The translations under genes were made by a program, and so were the position numbers. This document shows, one piece after another, positions 10,495 to 21,997 of a stretch of DNA of 64,000 nucleotides. This DNA comes from Rhopalosiphum padi. Lineage: Eukaryota; Arthropoda; Insecta; Hemiptera; Aphididae. Where the stretch lies: contig NC_083599.1 of assembly GCF_020882245.1 (NCBI RefSeq), positions 77,664,339-77,728,338 of the forward strand, given 5' to 3'. Positions within the stretch are counted from its first letter, which is position 1. Each line of letters opens with the position of its first letter. The notes beneath the pieces are model-generated. The model had not been told where the DNA came from and did not search any database. It saw nothing but the letters and a program-made list of their open reading frames with translations.

Positions 10495-11995
10495 CGTGGT
10501 TGGTGTCACGTTTGGGCTGGGTTCATAATATTGTTATTTTAAAGTATTATAAAAAGTAACTAAAGGTGCTCTCTTACCATTACAATTTCAATTTAAACAA
10601 TTTTTCGAACATGGTAACAATTTCCAAACATGTTATGATAAGCTTGTGAATTTCCAAACTGACAAAACGTCTTTCTCAAATTTTGGAAACAAAAGATATC
10701 TCAATATGAAGGGAAAATAGTTTTTCCATACTTTTTGTACATTGATGATTTCGAGATAAATAACCCACTAGGATCTCATGCCACATATCAATATATTGCA
10801 GCCATTTACTATAGTTTTTCTCTTATTGAAAATAATAGTAAACTATCAAATATATTTCTAGCTGCATTAATTAAATCAGCTGATTTTAAAGAATTCGGAA
10901 ATGATCCATGTTTATTGCAAATAATTAATGAAATTAATTATCTTGCTAATGAAGGAATAATTATTGCAACTGAATATGGTAACTTTAAAGTTTATTTTAT
11001 TCTTGGATTAATTTTGGGGGACAACTTGGGGCTCAATAGTATACTTGAATTCAGCAAGTCATTTTCTTCCAATTATTACTGCCGGTTTTGTAAGACTCAT
11101 AAAACTATTGCAAATAAACTTTGTGAAGAGGATGGCTCATCTATGCGTAATGCTAATAACTACTTACAAGATGTAGCCAAAATGAACTTCAGTGAGACTG
11201 GAATTTATAAAAACTCAATTTTAAACTCTATTGAACATTTTCATGTTGTAGAAAGAGGGGAAACACAAGGAACTTAAAACTTATGCACGTACCACATCAT
11301 CACGTAAAAATATTACATTGACATTAGCAAAAAAATGTCAATATAAATTTGCTTATATTTTATTACAACCTATTAATACTCTACACACTGTCTTGAAACA
11401 AAAACATTGTATAAGCAGCTTCAGTGGCGTGGCGTGGGTATTAAAAGAATGTAATCAGTGTACTGTGTAAACAAGAAAAAACGGCTACAGTCTACAACGC
11501 GTCGGATTACGAGCTGGTCGCTACTTGTTTCTCGCGTAAGCAATATCAAATGTGCTTACAAACGTTAGTTAAATACGTGACCCCTTCTATGACTCTATGA
11601 CGTTATAGGCTATTCGTAAACAACAGTTCCGCGTAAGCAATTTCAGAATGTGTTACACTACAAATCGTATTATGATATGCCGTTAACATAATGGATTAAA
11701 AATAGACCGTCAATCGATAATTTTCCCTAAATATAGTACACGACACAAACAAAACAATAACAATAACCACTATTTACTACCAATAACTTTAAATATTTTA
11801 TAAATAAAAATAAAATTTTAAAATTTAATCATTTATTATGTACCTACCTATAATATAATAATATAATTGATGGTGCGAGTGGAAACTTAAAATAAATAAA
11901 GATCGGACATAGTGATGCCAAAAAAAATCAGAATCAGACATACGTATTATTAATTTATTGTCACATAACACACGCCGTACTCAACAGTCGACGGG

Positions 11996-12256
11996 CGGTG
12001 ATGACTAACTACTGACTTATTTTAAATATTTTCAATAATACAAAATAATAATCTGTCGTCGCAGTGGTCGGCTTGGATCGGCGGGCCGATGCATGCCGAC
12101 AACGGCTACGACGCAAACAAAAATATTACACAAATAGGTTTATCGGTCGGTCGGTCGGTCCGCACGACACACGACAAGCCATACATATAAGATATAACAT
12201 ATAATATATAGATAGACATAATAATAATAATAGTAATAATGATAATAATCACTACA
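11996..12256 (-). repeat. LTR segment, copy 1
   Basis: 261 bp repeated in direct orientation at 13299-13559 with about one substitution (TTTAAATATT against TTTAAACATT). Includes (GGTC)n near 12145 and (ATA)n near 12220. Near-identity implies a recent gypsy insertion. Confidence 0.9.
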
Positions 12257-12477
12257 GTTCGGCCAATCCTGACATTTGTTCGTCCCGAACAAGGTTGTAG
12301 ACTGTAGTAATTTGAACAATGTTTACAAATACAAATAAAATAAAAATGGGAAGAAAACGTGTTATCACATCGACCAGCTTATGTAAAAAAAAAGAAAAAA
12401 ATTAATTAATAAGGGAAAAAAAACATAACATCAAAAAAAAAAAAAAAATGCTAAAGCAAGTATGTTAGACCTTAATC

Positions 12478-13298
12478 CACATTTTCATTCTGTCCGGACC
12501 AACGATAGTCTCGAATGGACGTTGTGTTACCTGAAACCCATCTATATCACCAATAACGTATCTGTCGTGTTTCAAAACTTTACGTACTACATACGGACCT
12601 CGGAACTTAGGGATTAATTTTTTTGTTATGACCTACGGTAACGTCTACGTTAGTAATCATCACGTAATCATTTTCTTTGTAAACTGTCGGGGTCTTTCGT
12701 TTAGAATTATATTGAGCTGTGTTACTCTCTTGTGCTCTGTCGATACATTCGACGGCTATTGCTCTCGCTTCATCTAAGTCTACAGAACTCGTATTTATTT
12801 CGTTATCTAATATTAGCCGTATCTCGTCGTTCACTATGCCGACCTGGTTTACTCCAAATAATAGAACGCTTGGACTCCGACCGGTTGACCTATGTATGGT
12901 ATTATTAATTGCAAATTCGACTACATTTAATACTCGGTCCCATTTATTTGTAGATTCGGATAATTTTGCTAACATGGGTACAACGGATTTATTGACAATC
13001 TCCACCTGGCCGTTGGCCCTAGGTGTTCCTGCAGCAACTAACACTAAGCTTACAGATTCGTTCTCCAGAAATTCTTTAAATGCTAAGGACGTAAATGACG
13101 TACCACGATCACTGATTATTTTGCGCGGCTTCGAATATGTTTGAAAATAAATACGCAAATGTTTTATTACTTCTTCCGTTTTTGTACTACGACAGGGATA
13201 TAATTTTACGAATTTTGTAAATGCGTCAATCACGACAAAAATAAACTTGTTTTTGTTTCCTGTTTTCTCCAGGGGACCCAGGTGGTCTACGTGTATTA
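12478..13298 (-). pseudogene. Gypsy integrase core and C-terminus
   Basis: The minus strand begins at the deletion junction with VIHVDHLGPLEKTG (first catalytic Asp). It has IISDRGTSFTS (second Asp) and RANGQVEIVNKSV (Glu), so the DDE triad is present. The family's chromodomain-free C-terminal part continues FRGPYVVRKVLKHDRYVIG to MKMWIKV and stop. An extra A in the run at 12614-12620 shifts the frame, so the longest ORF stops at 12607. The HHCC zinc domain and everything upstream are lost. Retroviral-type integrases join cDNA ends to chromosomal DNA; this copy is a fragment. Confidence 0.9.
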
Positions 13299-13559
13299 CG
13301 GTGATGACTAACTACTGACTTATTTTAAACATTTTCAATAATACAAAATAATAATCTGTCGTCGCAGTGGTCGGCTTGGATCGGCGGGCCGATGCATGCC
13401 GACAACGGCTACGACGCAAACAAAAATATTACACAAATAGGTTTATCGGTCGGTCGGTCGGTCCGCACGACACACGACAAGCCATACATATAAGATATAA
13501 CATATAATATATAGATAGACATAATAATAATAATAGTAATAATGATAATAATCACTACA
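13299..13559 (-). repeat. LTR segment, copy 2
   Basis: Partner of 11996-12256. It starts directly at the integrase deletion junction and ends at the outer end of the gypsy remnant. Confidence 0.9.
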
Positions 13560-14193
13560 TAATATTACATTATATTCTTAATATTAGTTGTGATCTATTT
13601 TATTATTCCTTTGATTTAAAGTGTAAGCAGTGCTTACAGTGCTTACATGCACGCTACGCCCCTGAGCAGCTTATATTCAAATATTATACATACCAAAATT
13701 TCTCTTACCACATCTGACACATATGTTTTTAATTGTTACAATCAAATAGAGTTTAAGGGGACGGTTTACAAAAGAGGATATTATTTAACAAAATGTATTG
13801 AAGAAATTAATTTATTTGAGATATTAGAATTAGTAGTTATTGATAATCCCATTTTAATAATTTATGTACTAGTTAAACAGATTAAAATAGAAAATTTTAA
13901 TTCACATCTTGAATCATTCGAAGTTGATAAAGATAGAACCATTACAAATAATTGTTTGATTTTTAAAATAGAAGAATTTAGTGGACCCCCTATTAACATT
14001 ACACCAACTTCATTAGGCAGATTAATGATCTGTCTAAAAGAATTTTTTTAATAATTTATATTTTATCAACCACAATTCTATGTATATAATAAATTAATAA
14101 CATTATTTTCATAATTGTATATATTATTTTTTTTAAATATTTAATTAGTATTTTAGCAGTAATAAGTATTACATTATTCCAATTACAATAATA

Positions 14194-14394
14194 ATGGATA
14201 GACCAGCTGAAACATCAATGAATTATTCAAATTATACTATTGCTTCAAATTGTATTGATGCTTTAAACTCTGCTGATGATTTGAATTGTGCTGATGCTTT
14301 GAATTGTGCTGATAATGCTGCAAGTATTATTTATCCACGCTTACAAAATAATTTAACAAACTTTAATCTTAAAAAAATAACAATTTTAAAATAA
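14194..14394 (+). other. Small Asn/Ala-Asp-rich ORF upstream of the SAM-like gene
   Basis: 66 codons with imperfect repeats (LNSADDLNCADALNCAD). It could be an alternative first exon: the sequence just before 14461 has an acceptor (TTTACAG near 14443) and stays open through the ATG. No good donor was seen. Not recognised. Confidence 0.25.
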
Positions 14395-14460
14395 ATTGTT
14401 ATCTAGCTTTTAACTAATCCCCTAGTAAAATATTAAATTTACAGCTTTCCACAATAGTTA

Positions 14461-16521
14461 TGCCATTTTTGCAAGGTTATGTTTATCCTGTTGAAGACTT
14501 ACAACCTTTGCATAATTTATTAAAAGAGTGGCATTTGGAATGTACATATCAAACATTACTTGGTAATATTATAATTTACTTATATTGTAATTATAATCAC
14601 AGTTATTAAACAAGTTTGTTTACATTAACATAACTTATTTTAGATGAACTAATTGATTTAAACATTTTGGCGATTATGAATGTTAACCACACAAATGAGC
14701 TGCTAAAAAATTACCCACTAGGCATTAGAATATTATTTTTTAGTAACTTAGAAAAATGGCAAAATTCAAAAAAAATATTACCTACAACACCACTGCTTCC
14801 AACTTTGGACAAAAACCTACCTCAACAAAAATCATCAACCCTTCCTATAAATCTTGGAGAAATTTTAAATGCATGTTCAACCGGATTGATGATTAATAAT
14901 TATTACAAGACAAATCAAAAATTAAATGATAATATTAGAACATTGTTGGTGGGGACTATTATTAATTATATTATAACTAAGCAATGTCTGTGAGCCTAGC
15001 TAATAGCATTGCTGATCAAATTTCTGATATATTTCCAACAGAAATAAAAGTTAGTATTTTTATTTATTATTATATTTATTCTACTTTACTCATATTTTCT
15101 AACTTTTTAGGATACATATTTTTTAAAATACGACACAAACAAAAATCCTAAGGGTAAGCTGTACGCTAAATATTATAATTCTATGAGAACTTTGAAAACT
15201 AGTAGTCTAATATCCTGTAACACTCATACAAAACCACCGACCAAACCACTTAATCGCAAACACAATTTCCATTTTGGTATGTTATTCAGATTTAATATTT
15301 GTAATATTGTAATAATTATGAAACTCATCTTTATTTAATTGGTATGTTGCAGAACCAGAAAATGATGTACAGTATATTATTGAACAAATCAAACATGACA
15401 ATAATTGTTCTTTCCCTGATTTGGAATATAACTGGAAAGCAACGACTCAGTTACGTTTAAAAAATATTCAAACTTTAACATCTACCAAAGATATACTAAA
15501 CAACTGGAGTAATTATAAATTACCTATGGGATACAGACTGGTAATTTTACAACCACACTCTACCTTACTCTAAAAATAACTTAAATCTGCTGGAGAATAA
15601 TATAATTATAACTAAACAACTAAAATAATATTTTCAGGTTGACATAGATTTTACAACAATGTATCCTAATTGCTCAAATTTATTTTCTGTATTTGAAGAG
15701 AAATCAGAAAAAATCATCAATTTATTAGATGAAAAAATAAAGGACACATCGAGCCGACGGTTATTGGAAAGTTTTAATGATTCAACTACAGATATAAGTC
15801 AAAGTATAAACAATTTTATTTTTTATAAAAAAAAATGCAAAGCTAATAGTGGCTAGAATAATGATTTTGGACTTGAGTATTAATTTAATTAATTAGCATA
15901 TACCTAATACAATTATTAACAGAGAATAATAATAATTGTTAAACTTTTCTTTAATCTTATTTTGTAGTAACTAAATATATGGGAATTATAAATGTGTCGT
16001 ACTATTTAAAATATCATTATATTATTTTAATGTTAAAAATTAATTTAAATATTTCAGATGGGAAGAACACAATTATATTTTATTTATTACATGCCATATT
16101 TATACCAACATCAAAAAAAGTCACAAGGGATCACACAAGCAAAAAAAATCAGACAAAATATTCAATCAAAGATTCTCAGAATAGCTTTATTATATTTAAA
16201 AACTCAGTTTGCGAAATAGAAGAATACATTAATAATCGCCATAGTGAAAAATCTCCAATACAACCTTTTATTATGGTAGTTGGTACTCCTATTAACCCAC
16301 AAGAAATTGTTGTATTTTTTGACTCTATAAAATATAAAGTTTTTTCCATCTTACATGCCATAGATGTAACATTTAAATTGTTTCATCTATTTAATTTAGA
16401 ATATCCCTCAGAGTCTGTTTTAGTTTGGATGTTTATTCAAAATTTTTTTTTCTCCATCAATACCAAATTTGATGTTCCGTGTCATACACTTGGACAAATA
16501 ATGTCAGATTTAAATAATTAA
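14461..16521 (+). pseudogene. Six-exon SAM-like accessory gene of a two-gene transposon
   Basis: Exons inferred from GT-AG borders and frame: 14461-14562, 14644-15049, 15111-15276, 15353-15540, 15638 to about 15803, 16058-16521. Exons 1-2 give a SAM-like fold signature (LLKEWHLECTYQTLL/DELIDLNILAIM, GIRILFFSNLEKW). Later come ILNACSTGLMINNYYK, DIFPTEIK, VDIDFTTMYPNC and a conserved end, QPFIMVVGTPI ... FHLFNLEYPSESVLVW. I recognise this C-terminal pattern from unnamed multi-copy insect and fish proteins next to the transposase type at 10560. The only break is a 1-nt frameshift near 14985-14992. It follows the transposase by 410 bp on the same strand. Function unknown; SAM domains usually mediate protein contacts. 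The donor of exon 5 (GTATAA at 15804) is a guess. Confidence 0.6.
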
Positions 16522-17600
16522 TAATATGCATTTTTAAATTTTTTCAACTATATAAATATACAATTTTTTAATTCAGTAAATTCAATCTGGTTTTTAATTT
16601 TTACCTTATTCCTGTTAATTTTAAGTTAAAGCATGTGTACAAGAAATTATTATTCAAGTAATTTTAAAGTTACTTATTATTAAATATAATATTATTTTTT
16701 AAATTAAATATAGGTACCATACTGTGTTTAATGTACATAATATGTAATGTAATATTATTACATTAAAATAAGGTGGGAAAAGCATTAAACTTTAAATAAT
16801 TATAATTCCTTGTACCTAGCATGCTTAATTATTTATTTCAAAATAGTTCTAGTTATTAGTTATAAGTTTTACTAAGTACCAAATAGTAAGTACTAACCTT
16901 GGATTGATTAATCTGCGAAGCTTGTGAAAAAAATGTATTAGTTTTGGTTGTTTTTTCCATTAAAGAAGCTTACTTTGTAGTCTTTCTATATCCTGATCCG
17001 CTAAGTTTAAATCTAGGACCCATAACTAAATAGAAATCATATAATAATTAGTAGGTAATAGCCATTATGTATACGATTTATAAAGGCAAAAGGCACTCGC
17101 GAGACACGGATCACAACTATCGATTATCGAGACAAATGACAATCCGGTTTACACTGTTTAGTGTTTACAAATTACAGCACTCAGTTACTGTCGGTATTAC
17201 TCGGTAACAGTTGATAGCTAATATTATTAATAACTTTGCGATTAGCAACCATCATTGTGTGTGTGATGCCGATGTGGTCTATAACTATAATATGATAGTT
17301 AAATATAGTTTAATCGGCATATCACAATATTGGGTTATTATTATTAACATCTATTTTTAATATTTATCGTTGAATGTAACAATGAATTGGTTATCGGTGT
17401 GCGATGTAACTGTAAATAGGTAGGTAAGTTGTCTTGGTATTATAAAAATATTAATTTGACGAGAGCGGGGAGGGAGATAGGTAAACATTTGGTGAAAAAA
17501 TTTTAATGATTGACGTAAGTGTGTAAAGTACGAAATAAAAATTTGCCACCCCTCTATATCTTTAAAAATTTGTCGCTCTGGGCAACGGAACCCATAGCCC
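16522..17600. other. AT-rich gene-free stretch
   Basis: 3' flank of the two-gene element, then moderately mixed sequence (17080-17230). No ORF, RNA gene or clear repeat recognised. Confidence 0.6.
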
Positions 17601-17619
17601 CTACTTAAATACGCCACTG
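17601..17619. repeat. Single hAT-type terminus
   Basis: Ends TAAATACGCCACTG; reverse complement CAGTGGCGTATTTAAG matches the hAT ends elsewhere in the window. No partner terminus was found upstream, so it is an orphan end. Confidence 0.4.
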
Positions 17620-17639
17620 AATAGTGAAAAATAACAACA

Positions 17640-18125
17640 ATGTTTTTAATTTTGGTAACAATAATAATTTATATATATAATAATATAAATTGTCAAATCC
17701 ACAATATTTTTAATTATGGTAACAATAATAATTTATATGTATAATAATATAAATTGTCAAATCCACAATATTTTTAATTATGGCAACAATACTAATTTAT
17801 ACATATATTTATTCCAATTGTCAAAGCAACAATTTATATAGATTGATTCAACAATACTAATTATACATATAATCATACCAATTGTCAAAGTAACAATTTT
17901 TATAGATTGTTGCAACAAATATTGTCAAATTGATAAAAAACCTTGTTGATTCTATATCGACAAAAAAATTGTCAAATTAACAATGTTTATTAATTGATTC
18001 AACATTGCCAGAAGGTGCAACAATAGTATTGTTAAATTGATACAAAAATCTTGTTGGCTCTATATTAACAAGATTATTGTCATTCTAACATAGTTTTTTA
18101 TCAATATGATTGTGATTTTTTTTTC
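17640..18125. repeat. Diverging ~64-bp tandem repeats ending in TTTTTTTTCGGTGTA
   Basis: The first units (17640, 17704, 17768) share TTTTTAATTATGG(T/C)AACAATA and AAATTGTCAAA. Later units lose similarity but keep AATTGTCAAA/TTGACAATT motifs up to about 18100. The block stops at TTTTCGGTGTAG (18121-18132). Read in reverse it begins TACACCGAAAAAAA, a form seen at ends of several insect DNA transposons. Confidence 0.65.
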
Positions 18126-18279
18126 GGTGTAGCCCGCGGATTGAGTATTACGTAATTATGATTGGTACCAATAACGCAGGTCTGTCCATCGTTCTATCCA
18201 TCGGCGATGATTGACAAATAGCTTTAATAATAATTAATATTATTAAATTATATATGTGCGGTTATACTGGTGCCATGAG

Positions 18280-18560
18280 GCGGCGGAGTGGAGAGCGAAA
18301 AGCGTCGCGGACCTAGGTCCGGTACTGGTTCTCCTACTTCAGTCAGCTTTTGACTTATCTACGATTAAGAGGCCGTTCTGGTAAAAGTGAAACGATAAAA
18401 CGCTCAAGAGATGGCGTTGAATTTCATATCGCCGCCGCGGCGGTCACTCGTAACCACGCCCACTTTCACCAAAGAAGGGCTACACGCAATAGTCTCGGGA
18501 GCGGCACATTATTATTTCACGGACCGCTGTCTAGAACGTTACGCGTCAATGCTATTTTTT
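18280..18560 (+). other. GC-rich island of unknown nature
   Basis: About 280 bp richer in GC than its surroundings, with a GCCGCCGCGGCGGTC palindrome near 18431. A 71-codon ORF (18350-18565) is not recognisable. It shares TTAAGAGGCCGTTCTGGTA (near 18364) with the flank of the hAT element at 26620 (reverse strand). CCACGCCCACT recurs near 33807. Probably a repeat family member. Confidence 0.35.
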
Positions 18561-21500
18561 ATTAATATCACTTGCGTAATTTGAAATTTGAATTTGATAA
18601 GGGCGCGCTCGCTTGTGCGTTCATAAACTAATTTTACGATATTATTTTTCGTATTATTGATTGAAGTTTCTGTTCCCTAAATATGTATGGAAATACTTAA
18701 ACTAAACTATAAAAGCTATTTTACAACATAGTTATTATTTAAAAAACTATCAGTAACAATTTAATAATAGGTACTAATAGTTTATAATTTATTGCCATTG
18801 ATTAATATAACGTTATGAATAAAATATAATTACAATTTAATTTATAGTTATAAATATAATAAATGTACATACAAATTAAACAAACCAATATATTAATCAC
18901 TACATTCATTCATATAAATAAATACATTCATTATTAATTTTGATGGTTTTAAACCATTTCATGCTACAAATTCGGATAATTATTGTTTTTTTTTTTTATG
19001 ACACTGAAAGTTTTTTATTTCCAACGCATCAAACTCTTGATTTTTAATGTACGAGTACCTAGCTGTGTTTATGAGACCGAAGTATTAAATTATATGGGTA
19101 GGCAATGTTAGAAAAAAGTTTTGCCAAAAAGTTTGATACAAAAATGTGTCCACAAGTATAGTTAATATAACTATTGCAACAAAGAATATCCCCATCATTA
19201 GCCCCAACACGCCGTAAACCAACCCCATAATTTAAAAAATTTGTCTTCCACCATTTTTCCAAGTATGTTTTTGTCTATCAAATATTTATAAATTGAATAC
19301 CTTTGTATTCTCTGATACTAAACCTAAGAAAATACATTTTATTTATAAATATATGACCCGGAAATTCATGTATTAAAAATTAGTTAAAAAAACATGCACT
19401 AATACACACTTAAAATCGCCAAAACATGTAGATATTATGTCTTTAATAAATAAAGATATCGAATTGAATTAAAAAAAAATACCTTTTAAATAATAGGTAC
19501 GATTTTACTTTCAATTTTTGTTTATTAAAAATGTAATATAATAATATAAATAAATGTTCTATATGTATTCATAAATTTATCTCAAATATTAGATACCTAC
19601 AGATGAAATTGGTGTGTATTTAAAATATATCAAATCCTATTTAAAAAAAATATTTATTTTTTCATTACCTATCGAAATTTGGTAACAAAAATTTATTGTA
19701 ATTGCTGAAAAATAGATTACCTATTATAAAACGATAAAATTATTGAAAAATATGCAAAAAATTCAAAATAAAATGTCGTATTACGATTATGTTTGTCGTT
19801 TTATTTATTTACAGCTAAAAATCTAAGTATTTATGTACGTGTAAGCAAGTAAACAATATAGATAACAGTAAACATATATAGGTACCTACTGTTATTTTAT
19901 TTATTTACGAGTATTATTTATTTTAAAAAATGAGTATTACAAAATATCGAAATTGTTTGTGAAGAAATACATTTTTCGATATTTCGTAATTGAGAAATAA
20001 ATAACTTATAAAGAGCATTGTTTTAAATTGTTTTAGCATTTTTACTTAGCGAATAAATTAAATTAAATAAATTCACTGACCAGGGCCTCAAAAAGGCTGA
20101 AAACGGCCCTGTGTATAGCTTAACTTCAAATACATATTAAAAAAAAAATTGTGTCTAAGTATTTTTTTATAATAAATTGTATAACTATTAATATTTTGTA
20201 AAAAGTAATTCAATTTTAATTTAATCAATTTATATTGATTGCACAATTAAATATGTCAAATTAACTTGTTTATATTTTCTATGAAGTTTAATTTGTATAT
20301 TGTAATTGGTTTTCGAAGAATTTATAGTTTGTACCTAACTAAATTTTCATATGTGATACCTATATTACTCTAAAAAAAAATTACCAAAAGCCAATAAAAA
20401 AAGTCAATGTGAATTACAATATGACATTGTGTTTCTTTTTAAAAGTCCAATGACTTCAGATTGGTATGGAGTTTTTGGGAGGAGATAGGTAATATCTAAA
20501 TACACATTTTTTGGTAATTTTCAAAATTTTAGATCCTCAACATATTTTGGAAAATATAAAAACAAAAAAACCGAAAATTAAAAAATTAAAGTAATACATG
20601 AAAAATAAATAAAACCGTTTCTAATATTTAAAAAAAAATATATATTATAACAATAATTACTACTATATATTATCATATTATGATATACGTAAAATATTCT
20701 GATATATTATAACTACATAGCTTTATTATTTAAATATTTTATACGATTTGACGATTTATTTTGTACTCGAGTGCTTCTCATTCTCGTATCAAATGTACCT
20801 ATAATATATTATATTGGTTGTAAATATAATTATTTAATTAATAATTTTAAAAAAAAATGTATATTGATTGGTGTCAACTAGTTTTGTCATATTTTGAATT
20901 GGCTTCAATTTGTTCATTTGTTATTATTAAATTTAATAAATAAATAATCTGTAATAGACGTACCTACTAATTAAAAATAATTACAGTATTTGACTGATTT
21001 ATGTAAATAATTAATATAATTAGGAATTTAAATCACTTATTATTTATACTATTTTAAGTTATCGAGTTATATCGTAAGTACATTGATTACATTTGTCACC
21101 TTATTCAACAGGCTATTATTTATTCATATGTAACCGTGCAGATTGTATTTACCTAAGGTGTTTTTGAAGTGAAAACTTCTTTAGGCATGTTGGGCACCCC
21201 GTATAAGAAAGCATTTGCGAGTGAGGAAAAATGTATGATCTCGCGACACCGCCACCGCCACCGCGAGTAGATGTGGTTCAGCGTAAATAAAATTAACTAA
21301 ATCATCAAATTCTCTTCAAATTTCAAAAAATAATTATTCAAATCGTACTTTTATTAATCAAATTATAATAATTTTATGATAACGTGAGATCTTTGATACG
21401 GCGTGCAGAATAATAATACATGAAATATAAAATTCGATATCGGTTAAAATATTATTCGGTCACCAACACAATTGTTATCGTATTGACAATATTTATTTAT

Positions 21501-21640
21501 AAACTGCGATATGAAAACCAGTTTAGACCTATGGTGTGGTTCGCCTACAGTCGCGCGCGGTCAGGTGGTATGAACATTGTTCTCGAACGCTGCCGCTATA
21601 CTTAGCAGAGCAGCACATGACAACTGTAAATTTATTATTT
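18561..21640. other. 3 kb AT-rich gene-free stretch
   Basis: Very AT-rich. A hAT end lies at 20080, and a CTCGCG...CGCGAG hairpin flanks a (CCGCCA)n patch near 21239-21265. A 67-codon minus ORF at 19059-19262 is not recognised. No gene supported. Confidence 0.6.
20080..20111. repeat. Orphan hAT terminus of the 35842-39123 family
   Basis: CCTCAAAAAGGCTGAAAACG followed by GCCCTG closely matches the 3' end of the hAT element at 39094-39123. No matching left terminus was found, so it is a relic. Confidence 0.55.
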
Positions 21641-21647
21641 TTTTAAC

Positions 21648-21973
21648 AAAAACATGTTTTCGTACTTCCCATTTTCCTCAGCTCTCGTTAGTCGTAGAAA
21701 CATAATTTAAACACCAAAATAAACTTGAGAAGTTCCTCTAGAGAACTGCGGTCCACTTTTTTGATATCTTTGTTTTTCTATTTTATATGAATTTTTAAAA
21801 ATTTTAAAAATTTTGAAAATTTCAAATGCAAATATCTCCGGTTTGAAAAAAAATTCAAAAATCTGGAACGAGGTCATCTAGAGGGACTTCTCAAGTTTAT
21901 TTTGGTGTATAAATCATGTTTCTACGACTATCGAGAGCTGAGGAAAATGGGAAGTACGAAAGAATGTTTTTAC
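21648..21973. repeat. Fold-back repeat, ~110-bp inverted arms
   Basis: The left arm 21648-21756 and right arm 21863-21973 are about 90% identical in inverted orientation (core TTCGTACTTCCCATTTTCCT in the left arm). The loop of about 106 nt is AT-rich. It could be a fold-back MITE or the palindromic end of a larger repeat. The hAT element at 21998 inserted 17 bp after its edge. Confidence 0.85.
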
Positions 21974-21997
21974 GGTCGATTTTTCGCTACCAGAACG

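Larger units (their letters stand above)
11868..13559 (-). mobile_element. Gypsy retrotransposon remnant (LTR, integrase end, partial LTR)
   Basis: In minus orientation the 3' LTR is 11868-12256, beginning TGTAGTGATT and ending CACCATCA. A partial 5' LTR (13299-13559) matches 11996-12256 with about one difference. Between them is only the C-terminal part of pol. Flanks are TAAT at 11864-11867 and 13560-13563, a possible 4-bp duplication though AT-rich. A deletion removed the rest of the 5' LTR, gag, protease, RT and RNase H. It sits inside the hAT element 11422-13664. Confidence 0.75.
11422..13664. mobile_element. hAT-type element with 8-bp TSD, no own transposase
   Basis: 5' terminus CAGTGGCGTGGCGTGGG; 3' terminus, reverse-complemented, CAGGGGCGTAGCGTGCATG. 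It is flanked by identical AGCAGCTT at 11414-11421 and 13665-13672. An 8-bp duplication and CAG...CTG ends are diagnostic of hAT. Subterminal GTAAGC/GCTTAC motifs recur at both ends (about 11537, 11558, 11634, 13622-13645), as expected of hAT transposase binding sites. Its only coding matter is an inserted gypsy remnant. Non-autonomous. Confidence 0.85.
10560..14051 (+). pseudogene. Large DNA-transposon transposase-like gene, split by nested insertion
   Basis: Part 1 (10560-11413) reads LPLQFQFKQFFEHGNNF, a frameshift near 10712, then YIDDFEINNPLGSH, ILGLILGDNLGLNSI and YYCRFCKTH. It continues to NSIEHFHVVE, after which about 200 residues of the usual protein are missing. The frame shifts at 11250-11265 and resumes KELKTYARTTSS. 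Part 2 (13673-14051) gives the C-terminal FKGTVYKRGYYLTKC and EILELVVIDNPILI to a natural stop. Parts 1 and 2 join in frame once the hAT insertion and one TSD copy are removed. I recognise this as a multi-copy transposase-like family of insects, cnidarians and fish but cannot name its superfamily. The accessory gene at 14461 follows on the same strand. Confidence 0.6.

Noticed and set aside
12719..13144. 141-codon plus-strand ORF
   Set aside because: Antisense of the gypsy integrase.
11996..13559. Segmental duplication of host DNA
   Set aside because: The 261-bp direct repeats flank an integrase fragment and begin TGTAGTGATT on the coding strand, so they are better explained as LTRs.
17640..18125. 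Possible CRISPR-like array
   Set aside because: Repeats are contiguous, diverging and without unique spacers; this is an ordinary eukaryotic tandem repeat.
19059..19262. 67-codon minus ORF with WWKTNFLNYG
   Set aside because: Looks peptide-like but matches no family I recognise and lies in AT-rich filler; too weak to call a gene.
21239..21265. CTCGCG...CGCGAG hairpin as a terminator or miRNA precursor
   Set aside because: The stem is only 6 bp around a CCGCCA simple repeat; no support for an RNA gene.
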